Shown here: positions 50,043 to 57,900 of the stretch, one piece after another
How the letters are laid out: every line of letters starts with the position of its first letter
How positions within the stretch are numbered: position 1 is the stretch's first letter
Source: Massilia violaceinigra
GTDB lineage: Bacteria > Pseudomonadota > Gammaproteobacteria > Burkholderiales > Burkholderiaceae_D
NCBI RefSeq assembly: GCF_002752675.1
Contig: NZ_CP024608.1
Span: 6,448,001-6,512,000, forward strand
Direction: 5' to 3'
DNA: 64,000 nt
Position numbers and translations under genes: made by a program
Notes under the pieces: generated by a model
What the model saw: the letters and a program-made list of their open reading frames with translations, nothing else
Told to the model about the DNA's origin: nothing
Database searches by the model: none

Positions 50043-51701
50043 ATGACCATCCGCCTGCTCTGCGCCTATTCAATTTACCCAGCGAACGCGATCGTTATTC
50101 TGGACTCTGGCACCGAAGCCGGGCTCGTAGCCGCAAAGCAGGCGAGCACCGATCTTACTGGCGGGGCCATCTACATCGGGAAGTATTCGGGTTCGGGCGA
50201 GCCAAGTTCAGGCGAGCCGATCACGCGCACCGAAGCACTGTCGCGCATTTGGGGCATCTGTGGAACTGGTGGTGTTTTGCATCCTGGCGCCAACCAGTCC
50301 GCCCTCAATTTCACGACCAGCCTCAAGATGGAAATGGAGGCGCATTTTTATGCTGTGCGAGTCCTGCGCATCAACCGATCCGCCGCCAACTCGCTCGACG
50401 CACAGAAAGCCGTCATCGGCGTGACCGGCTCGAACGCGACCGATACTTCGTACGGGCTGACTGCTGCTCAGAACACTGCTGCGCCAGTCATTAACGGGGT
50501 TGCGTATGCCCAGCTTGCGCCGGCCGGCACGGCGAACGGGTTCCAGCCCGTTATCTGGCCTGGCCGCGAAGTCGTCAGCCTGACGAATTCCACCACCACC
50601 GCAACGCTGACGACCAAGGTTCCGCACGGCCTCATTACCGGCGCCACAGTGACAGTACGCAATGCCGACTTGGCGGCCTACAACGTCACTGCCACGGCCA
50701 TTACTGTCACCAGCACGACCGCGTTCACCTACACGATGGGCGCGGACCCAGGCGCGGCGGCAGCCGTCGTCGGCAGCTACACCGCCAATATGGTAGGCGT
50801 GCTCAAGCCGAATGTAGACCAAACGTATGCGCTATCAGAGAAGACGTACATCAAGAGCGTGCCGCGCCTCGACGGCAGCGCTCGCCCTCTGCTGATGATT
50901 CGCCTGCATTGCAACGGAACGATCTACCCATTCCCGTTCCACACGATGTCCGCATTAGCCAGGACGCCGAGCGCAGCATTGCGCGGCCGGACTTTTCAGA
51001 CGGCCTATGCGCTCAGCGATGCCGTTGGCACGCTCAGCACCAATATGAGCTTGGCCGGCGAGCTGCTGGACGTGTACCCGGTCGTGTCGTACTCAGTTCC
51101 GGTCATCAGCATCTGGCATGCGAATGATTCGACCGGGCAAAACGACGCGCTGGTTGCCGACAAAATATCGTCCTGGATGCACCGGGCGTGCCTCACCTTA
51201 TCGACGCCGCAGAAGCCGATCGTGTTTGCCAATTTCGGCGCCAGTTCCCAGACGTCGATGACTTACTGGAATCAGGTAAAGGCTGCACTGGCCGCAGGTG
51301 CGCCGCCGCCGTCGGTCCTGATTGTCGGCTGCGATAGCGTGAACGACGGCGTCAACACCGACGGCACCATCACCAACGCGTTCGGTCTGGCGGCAGATGT
51401 GATCAGCACTTGTAAGAAATACGGAATCCCGAAGGCGGTTATGCATCCGCGCATGCCTCTGAACACTCTGAATACGGCGCAATACGCGTTGAAGGTTGCT
51501 CAGGACATCGAACTGGCGAAGTTGGCTGCATCCTACGGAATCGAGTGGATGTCGCTGTCCGGCTTAGGCGATGGCGCGAATCCGGAGCGTTGGGTCCCGG
51601 CGCTCAATAGTTCAGGTGACGGATTTCACCCGAACGAGATTTGCATCGAGACCATTCTTGCGACCCAAGCGGCAGCCTTCATTGCTTCGAAGTTTCTGTA
51701 A
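50043..51701 (+). CDS. Virion protein with SGNH-hydrolase domain
   Basis: 552 residues. Residues 1-40 (RLLCAYSIYPANAIVILDSG) match the short beta module of small HK97-type head proteins. A Thr/Ala-rich Ig-like segment follows (about 175-248: TTTATLTTKVPHGLITGATV, TSTTAFTYTMGADPG). The C-terminal half carries degenerate SGNH blocks: HANDSTGQ with Ser363, ANFGASSQTS with Gly399, VGCDSVNDG with Asn434 and GDGFHPNE with Asp526/His529. It looks like a head fibre or decoration protein able to deacetylate or de-esterify surface polysaccharide. That activity is inferred, and such an enzyme is unusual between capsid and connector genes. Confidence 0.65.
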   Translation: MTIRLLCAYSIYPANAIVILDSGTEAGLVAAKQASTDLTGGAIYIGKYSGSGEPSSGEPITRTEALSRIWGICGTGGVLHPGANQSALNFTTSLKMEMEAHFYAVRVLRINRSAANSLDAQKAVIGVTGSNATDTSYGLTAAQNTAAPVINGVAYAQLAPAGTANGFQPVIWPGREVVSLTNSTTTATLTTKVPHGLITGATVTVRNADLAAYNVTATAITVTSTTAFTYTMGADPGAAAAVVGSYTANMVGVLKPNVDQTYALSEKTYIKSVPRLDGSARPLLMIRLHCNGTIYPFPFHTMSALARTPSAALRGRTFQTAYALSDAVGTLSTNMSLAGELLDVYPVVSYSVPVISIWHANDSTGQNDALVADKISSWMHRACLTLSTPQKPIVFANFGASSQTSMTYWNQVKAALAAGAPPPSVLIVGCDSVNDGVNTDGTITNAFGLAADVISTCKKYGIPKAVMHPRMPLNTLNTAQYALKVAQDIELAKLAASYGIEWMSLSGLGDGANPERWVPALNSSGDGFHPNEICIETILATQAAAFIASKFL

Positions 51702-51709
51702 AAGCCACC

Positions 51710-52270
51710 ATGACCTCACGCCAAACCACCCCGCCGGCCCAGCTGGCGGTTTCGCTCGAAGCTGCCAAGTTGCAGCTTCGCGAGACAACGGCCGACCTGG
51801 ACGCGTCGATCACGCTGTCGCTCAAGGGCATCACGCGCGAGTGCGAGCACCAGATCGGCCGCGCCCTGATATCGCAGGGCTGGCAGCTGGCTTTGCCGGC
51901 GTTCGAGGATGCATTGCGCCTGGAGCGCGCGCCGCTCATCGCCGTGCAGAGCGTCAGCTACTACGACGTCAACAACGTGCTCCAGGTGCTGGCGCCGGAA
52001 GCCTACTACGTCGACGCCGTGACCGAGCCGGGCTACATCGTGCCAGCTGCGGGCGCGACCTGGCCGGAGACATACGCGCGCCGCAACGCCGTGGTCGTGG
52101 AATACACGTGCGGCTACGGCCTGACCGCCGCCAGCGTGCCCGAGAACGTGCAGCTCTATATCCTGGCGCGCCTGTCCGAGCAGTTCGACCCGGCGACGCG
52201 CGAGTTCAAGGCCACCTCGCAATCGATGTACGTGGACAGGCTGCTGGACGCCTGCCGGGTGTACGGATGA
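51710..52270 (+). CDS. Head-tail connector protein (gp6-like)
   Basis: 186 residues from ATG 51710. LEAAKLQLRETTADLDASIT and ITLSLKGITRECEHQIGRAL, then a beta part (LIAVQSVSYYDVNNVLQVLA) and WPETYARRNAVVVEYTCGYG, ending in DRLLDACRVYG. This is the phage gp6/phiE125 gp8 type connector that docks on the portal. Confidence 0.88.
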   Translation: MTSRQTTPPAQLAVSLEAAKLQLRETTADLDASITLSLKGITRECEHQIGRALISQGWQLALPAFEDALRLERAPLIAVQSVSYYDVNNVLQVLAPEAYYVDAVTEPGYIVPAAGATWPETYARRNAVVVEYTCGYGLTAASVPENVQLYILARLSEQFDPATREFKATSQSMYVDRLLDACRVYG

Positions 52271-52590
52271 GCGCCTTCGCGCAAACCCTGCGCGACCTTG
52301 TGACGATCCAGGCGCCAGCCGGCCGCGACGCGATCGGGCAGCCTATTCCGGGCGGCTGGGTCGAGTTCGCCAAGGTATGGGCCGACATTCTCCATACAGG
52401 CGGGATGGAGGCGATCAAGGCCGGCGCCGTGACGTCGACCGTGCAGGCGTCGATTCGTCTGCGCCAGCGCGCGGGCCTGCATGCCGGCATGCGCGTGCTG
52501 CACGACGGCACCATTTACAAGGTGCTCGCCGTGCTGCCAGACAAAGTGCGCCGCCAGTACCTCGACCTTGTTTGCGAGATTACGAAATGA
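52267..52590 (+). CDS. Head closure protein / head-tail adaptor
   Basis: 107 residues, 4-bp overlap with the connector gene. LRDLVTIQAPAGRDAIGQPI, VWADILHTGGMEAIKAGAVT, RQRAGLHAGMRVLHDGTIYK and CEITK fit the SPP1 gp16-like head closure family. It seals the connector after packaging. Confidence 0.88.
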   Translation: MSAFAQTLRDLVTIQAPAGRDAIGQPIPGGWVEFAKVWADILHTGGMEAIKAGAVTSTVQASIRLRQRAGLHAGMRVLHDGTIYKVLAVLPDKVRRQYLDLVCEITK

Positions 52591-53090
52591 TCACTATCGA
52601 CGCGAGCGCGTTTCAAGACGCGATCAAAGCCGCAACCGACCAGATTGCGGGCGCTGTGGGCGAATCGAGCCTGCGCGCCGCGGGTTTCGCCGGCGCCGAG
52701 GTATTCCGTGACGAGGCGATCCGCAACGCAGCCTCGCACAAGAAGACCGGCGTCTTGATGCGCAACATCATCGCGAAGCGCCTGGACGAAGAGTCGGACG
52801 GCGATAAGCGCCAAGCGTATCTGGTCACGGTCCGGTCCGGCAAGTTCGGCACCGATGGCGACGCTTTTTACTGGCGCTTCGTCGAAAACGGTCACCGCTT
52901 TGTGCGCCGCAAGAACAAAAAGCAGTCGCTCAAGGCGGCGCGCGCGGCGTCGGCGCTGGAGTACGGCACGGCCAGCGCGCCGGCCTACCCGTTCATGCGC
53001 CCGGCTTACGAGAGCAAGAAGCAGGAAGCGGCCGAGGCTGTGACCGCCAAGCTGGCCGAGAAAATGGCCGAGAAAGCTGGTGGCGCATGA
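52587..53090 (+). CDS. HK97 gp10-like tail completion protein
   Basis: 167 residues, 4-bp overlap upstream. AAGFAGAEVFRDEAIRNAAS, HKKTGVLMRNIIAKR and YWRFVENGHRF, then a Lys/Ala-rich part with YPFMRPAYESKKQEAAEAVT, which are the gp10 family features. Helps join the tail to the head. Confidence 0.88.
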   Translation: MITIDASAFQDAIKAATDQIAGAVGESSLRAAGFAGAEVFRDEAIRNAASHKKTGVLMRNIIAKRLDEESDGDKRQAYLVTVRSGKFGTDGDAFYWRFVENGHRFVRRKNKKQSLKAARAASALEYGTASAPAYPFMRPAYESKKQEAAEAVTAKLAEKMAEKAGGA

Positions 53091-53437
53091 GCATGGAATT
53101 GATGGTGTTCGAGGCGCTGCAGGGCTTTGTCAAAGGCGACGTCTATCCGGACTTCGCCCCTGAAGGCACGCCGCCGCCTTACATCACTTTCCAGGCGGTC
53201 GGCGGCGATCCGATTAATTTTCTCGATGGTGGCGCGCCCAGCAAAGAGCGTGTACGCGTGCAGGTCAGCGTGTGGGCCTCCACGCGCGTGGAGGCGTCGA
53301 GCATAGGCAAGCAGGCAGAGAACGCCTTGCGCGTCGTGACGGGCTTGCAAACCACTGTGGTGACGGGCCGCATGGCCACGTTCGATGAGGATGCCGGACT
53401 GCGCGGCACGATGCAGGACTTTGAATTTTTCACCTGA
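53087..53437 (+). CDS. DUF3168 tail completion protein
   Basis: 116 residues. FEALQGFVKGDVYPDFAPEG, YITFQAVGGDPINF, RVRVQVSVWASTRVEASSIG and a final DFEFFT strand fit DUF3168 (gp17-like tail completion). Start at 53087 overlaps the previous gene by 4 bp; M3 is an alternative. Confidence 0.88.
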   Translation: MSMELMVFEALQGFVKGDVYPDFAPEGTPPPYITFQAVGGDPINFLDGGAPSKERVRVQVSVWASTRVEASSIGKQAENALRVVTGLQTTVVTGRMATFDEDAGLRGTMQDFEFFT

Positions 53438-53474
53438 TCTAAACTTTTTCATGCCCATTTCGGGCGAACCCACG

Positions 53475-53499
53475 ACCCGCCTTTGAGCGGGTTTTTTAT
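53475..53499 (+). terminator. Terminator before the tail tube gene
   Basis: ACCCGC (53475-53480), 6-base loop, GCGGGT (53487-53492), T-run to 53497. Confidence 0.75.
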
Positions 53500-53519
53500 T
53501 TCCCGAAAGGAAAACACAA

Positions 53520-54164
53520 ATGGCTGTTTCTCTCCCAAACGGTATCGTGCTCGCTCTGGCGACTGCGTACGCGGCAAACCTTACCGTCACCGCCGCATCC
53601 AATGCATCGGAGGCGGTGCTGACCGTTACGAATACCCTGGTGGCCGGTGACTTCTTCGAATTCACCTCGGGCTGGAGCCGCGCGAACAACCGCGTGTTCC
53701 GCGTGAAGTCGCCGAGCGGCACCACCATCGTCGTGGAAGGCTTGGATACCACGTCGACGACCGCATTCCCTGCCGGCTCTGGTGCGGGCACGATCCGCAA
53801 GATCAACACCTGGACGCAGATCACCCAGATCATGGGCTGCACCAGCTCGGGCGGCGAACCGCAGTACCAGACCTACTCCTTCCTGGAGCAAGACTTCGAC
53901 AGCCAGATTCCGACCACCACGTCGGCCCAATCGGTCGCCCTGGAAATCGCGGATGATCCGGCGCTCGCTGGCTATCAGGCGCTCAAGGCCGTGGCGCAAT
54001 CGCGCGCGACCACGGCGCTGCGTGCCACTCTGCCAGCCGGCGGGTTCATCCTCTACAACGGCATCTGCGCCTTCGACGAAACGCCATCGCTCAGCAAGGG
54101 CAACCTGATGGCCGTCAAGGCTGGTATCGCGCTGCAGGGCCGCCCGGTTCGTTACGCGACCTAA
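53520..54164 (+). CDS. Major tail tube protein
   Basis: 214 residues with AAAGGAAA upstream. Beta-rich: LTVTNTLVAGDFFEFTSGWS, RVFRVKSPSGTTIVVEGLDT, INTWTQITQIMGCTSSGGEP, LEQDFDSQIPTTTSAQSVAL and PSLSKGNLMAVKAGIALQG. This is the phage tail tube (TTP) family; it polymerises around the tape measure to build the flexible tail. Confidence 0.85.
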   Translation: MAVSLPNGIVLALATAYAANLTVTAASNASEAVLTVTNTLVAGDFFEFTSGWSRANNRVFRVKSPSGTTIVVEGLDTTSTTAFPAGSGAGTIRKINTWTQITQIMGCTSSGGEPQYQTYSFLEQDFDSQIPTTTSAQSVALEIADDPALAGYQALKAVAQSRATTALRATLPAGGFILYNGICAFDETPSLSKGNLMAVKAGIALQGRPVRYAT

Positions 54165-54182
54165 CCACCTGTTGTCTCCCGG

Positions 54183-54237
54183 CCCGCATCAGCGGGTCTT
54201 TCTATGCCGGCGGCTTGATCCCCGCCGGTCTTTTTCT
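54183..54237 (+). terminator. Two hairpins after the tail tube gene
   Basis: CCCGC/GCGGG (54183-54196) followed by TCTTTCT, and CCGGCGG/CCGCCGG (54207-54228) followed by TCTTTTT. The second looks like a true terminator that may lower expression of downstream genes relative to the tube protein. Confidence 0.65.
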
Positions 54238-54253
54238 CTCTCGAAAGCAAAAA

Positions 54254-54598
54254 ATGACCAAGACAAACGCAAAAAAATTCTCCCTCTCCGTCGCCCCGAC
54301 CTTCAAAGCACCAGTGGCCATTGCCATCCCGGGCGCCGGCGAAGCGCAAATCATCTTCACCTTCAAGCACCGCACGAAGGACGAGCTCAAGGAATTCATG
54401 GAGTCGCTCAAAGCGGCCGACACTGAGGACGGCCCGAACGATGCCGACGTGCTGCTCGACATTGCCAGCGGCTGGGACTTGGACGAGCCGTTCGACGCTG
54501 CCTCGCTGGAAATGCTGACGCAACGCTATATGGGCGCGGCGCAGGCGGTTATCGGCGCCTACTTTGGCGAGCTGACGGGCGCCCGCACAAAAAACTGA
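54254..54598 (+). CDS. Tail assembly chaperone, short form (gpG-like)
   Basis: 114 residues from ATG 54254. AKKFSLSVAPTFKAPVAIAI, IIFTFKHRTKDELKEFMESL, DLDEPFDAASLEMLTQRYMG. By place between tube and tape measure genes, and by the slippery site at its end, this is the gpG equivalent. It coats the tape measure during tail assembly; a fraction of ribosomes should continue into the next frame. Confidence 0.75.
   Translation: MTKTNAKKFSLSVAPTFKAPVAIAIPGAGEAQIIFTFKHRTKDELKEFMESLKAADTEDGPNDADVLLDIASGWDLDEPFDAASLEMLTQRYMGAAQAVIGAYFGELTGARTKN
54589..54595 (+). other. Slippery heptamer for -1 frameshifting
   Basis: A AAA AAC in the zero frame (ACA AAA AAC) lies directly before the TGA stop at 54596. 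Slipping back one base continues as AAA AAA CTG ATC GCG into the frame of 54616-54912 without a stop. Matches the gpG-gpGT arrangement of siphophage tail chaperones. Confidence 0.75.
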
Positions 54599-54912
54599 TC
54601 GCGCTTGCAGAGGACATGTATCGGAAAGGCCCGACGCCGGAGGAATTGGCGGCGGCCGGCCTGACCGAGGCAGACTTTGCAGGCGAACCAGCGGTGGAGC
54701 CGTGGCCGGATAACCTGGCTGCACTGCTGCTGTTCCAGTACCTGCGCACACAGTGGCGCACCGGTGCCGGCGGCCCCAGCGGCCTGGACTACACGGTGCT
54801 GCACCGAAAAATGGATCGCATGGGCCTGGCCCCTGACGACTACGACCAGCTCGAGCACGATATCCAGATCATGGAAATCGCCGCGCTCAACTGTATCTAC
54901 GCAAAAACATAG
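54595..54912 (+). CDS. Tail assembly chaperone T-part (DUF1799-like), -1 frame extension
   Basis: Open in the -1 frame from the slip site; an internal ATG at 54616 could give a separate 98-residue protein, but its upstream GCAGAGGAC is a weak ribosome site. Contents: TPEELAAAGLTEADFAGEPA, WPDNLAALLLFQYLRTQWRT, GGPSGLDYTVLHRKMDRMGL. This is the DUF1799 type found just before tape measure genes. As a fusion it would be the long chaperone that contacts the tube protein. Confidence 0.7.
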   Translation: MIALAEDMYRKGPTPEELAAAGLTEADFAGEPAVEPWPDNLAALLLFQYLRTQWRTGAGGPSGLDYTVLHRKMDRMGLAPDDYDQLEHDIQIMEIAALNCIYAKT

Positions 54913-54947
54913 CCGCCTCCGGGCGGCATTTCTATTTGGGCAAGCCA

Positions 54948-57900
54948 ATGGCAGAAATTACAAACACCGCGACGATCAAAGTCGTGCTCGATGCCGATGG
55001 CGTCGAGGTTGGCTTGCGCAAGATCGATCAGGGCGCAGCAAAGACCGGCGCCGCCATCGACGCCCTGGGAAAAAATACGGGCGTCAACAACCTGGGGGAC
55101 GGCGCGGAGGCTGCGGCCGGCAAGTTCACCGGCAGCACGAAGACGATCATCAATGATATTCAGCGCCGGACCGCCGCAATGGAACTGGGCAAGAAAGGCA
55201 CGGTCGAGTATTACGCCGCGCTGGCGGACCAGAAGGGCATCAATCAAGCGGCCTTGAAGCCATACTTGGACCAGCTGGACGCCGTGACGCGCAAGACTGC
55301 GCTGGCCGCCGAGGCTCAGCGCAAGTTGGACGATGGCACCAATTTCCTCCAAGGGCTGCAAGCGAAGGCTGATGCGATTGGTAAAACCGCGTCCGAGTTG
55401 ACCGCCATGCGGGCGGCGGAGCTGGGTGTTGCTGAGGCGGCTGCCCCGCTGATTGAACAGTTGCGCGCGGCAGAGGAGGCGGCTGGCGACAGCGGAGAGG
55501 CGTTCAGCAAAACGGAGTTGGCATTGGGCGCGCTTGCGGCCGTCGCCGGCGCCGGGGCGATGTTCGGCAGCTTGATTCTGGAAGTCGCAGAAATGGCCGA
55601 TGATTTGGGTGATCTCAGCACCACCACCGGAATTGCTGTTGATGATCTTGCTGGGCTAAAGGCCGCAGCAGGAAAGGCCGGTAGTGATCTGGACGGCACG
55701 GCAAAGGCCATCAATAAGCTGTCCGTCAACATCGCCGGGAACGCAGCGCAATACGCCAAGCTCGGGGTAAGTGCGAAGGAGCCGCTTGAAGCGTTCAAGC
55801 AGTTTGCCGACGTTTTCTCGTCCATCCAAGACCCGCAGTTGAAGGCGAAGCTGGGCGCGGAGGCGCTGGGCGAATCGTGGCAGACTGCGGCCCCGCTGCT
55901 CTCCGAGGGCAGCAAGAAAATCGGCGAACTTGTTGCGCAGGGCAAGGCCGCAGCAAACATGACCGAGGACTTGGCAGAAGAGGCCGGCGAGTTCAATGCG
56001 AGCCTGGCCGATCTCAATGGCACGGTCGACGGGTTCAAGACCAAGTTGGTCAGCGATGTTCTCCCCAGCCTCAACCAAGTCACACGGGCGCTGAAGGAGG
56101 CGTACGAGGAATCCGGGTTATTGCAAACCGCGTGGGTCGGCCTGGGCGCTCTCGGAGCCCTGGCGTTCACGGACGAATTCTCCAGCGCGACCGTAAAAAT
56201 CAAGAACCTTCGTGAAGAGCTATTCAGGTATCAGCAAGACCTGGAGCTTAGCACCAACACCCCATATGTTGGATTCATTGAGCGACTGGTGCTCGGGAAA
56301 ACGCCCGATTCACTGAAAGGGAAAATCGCCGCAGCAGAGGCGCAGATCAAGCAGCTTGAGGGCCTTGCTAAGTCTCCAGAAAAGGACGCTGCCGCTGCTG
56401 CGGCGAGCGCTGCCGCTTCGGCGCAGGCAAAGAAGGAGGGAGAGGAGGCAGCAAAGAAGGCGTCCGAATTCTTGAAGCTGGACGAAGAAAACCGCCGTAA
56501 ATCCGCTGCTGCTGCAAAGGCGGAAATGGATGCGTACCGGGGGCTGACGGGCGCAATCAACGAACGAATCAACGCGACGGGGCGCGAGATCGCCGGGCTC
56601 GAACCGCTGACTGAATCTCAGAAACTGCAAGCCACGTTGACTGATCGCATTCGAAATGGCGAGCTGAGCTTGACGGCGGCGCACAAGGAGAGCTACGAGC
56701 AGCTAATCAAGAAACTCAGCGCGAACGAAGCATTTTTGGTGTCGACCAAAAACGTGGCGAAAGTGCATTCGGAATATGCAAAGTTCCTCAAAGAGCAGGC
56801 GGATGCGCTGAACAAGCCCGTGCTTGATGCTAAACGGGAGGCCGATGCAAACGAGGCTCTAGTGCGCAACTTCGGGCTGACTAGGGCGGCGATCGAGGAG
56901 CTTACCGTCGCGCGACTTGAGGATCAGCTAGCGCAGCGGTCTGCGGCGGCCCTGACACTGGATCAAATCGACGCGCTCCAAGCTGAAATTGCCGAACGCA
57001 AGCGCAGTGTTGCAGCTTTGCAGAACATTGACGGAAGGGAGGCGGCGAAGAAAGCAAACGATGCGATGGTCGCGGATTGGGAGCAGACGGTTGCTCAGTA
57101 CGACGACATCTTCCGCACCGGCTTCGCCGACATGCTGAACAACGGCAAGGATGGCTGGAAGTCGTTCACAAAGTCTCTGGTCACGACATTCAAGACCAGT
57201 GTCGCGGACCAAATCTACAAAATGTTTATTAAGCCGCTGGTGGTGCAGGTCGTCGGCAGTATGGTAGGTGGTGGCGCGGGTGGCGCGGGTGGCATTTCTG
57301 CCGGCAGCTTGGTGACCATGGGTCAATCGATCTATAGCGCATTTACAAACGCATCCTCAACAGGCGGCGGCCTGGCCAATATGGGCAAAGCCCTGTTCTC
57401 CAGCTTTAGCGGTGCTGCTGCGTCCAGCGGTGCCGCTGGGGCAAGCGCAGCAGGGGTCGGGGCAAATGCGGCCGGCGGCGCTAGTGCAGCAGGTGCGGCA
57501 GGCGCTGGCGGGATCGGTGCGTCTGGCGCCATCCCGATTGTCGGTTGGATCGCCGCCGGCATGGCACTGTCGAACTCGCTCTATAAAAAAGGATGGGACG
57601 CACAGAACGGCTCTATCTCGTCGACCGGCCCGGTGGCGCCATTCAACGCGCCGATGCTGCACCTGAATACCGGCCTGCAAAAGCTCGGGATGAGCAACAC
57701 GCTGGCCAACATGTTCTCGGGCGCGTCGACCGTTTCTCGCCTGTTCGGCCGCAAGAATCCCGAGGTCAAGGACTTCGGCATTGAAGGCACGTTCGGCGCA
57801 TCAGGTTTCGACGGCAAGACGTTCCAAAATATTCTGGAAAAAGGCGGCCTGTTCCGCAGCGACAAGCGCTACACGAAGGACGGGGCACTTGACGCGGCCG

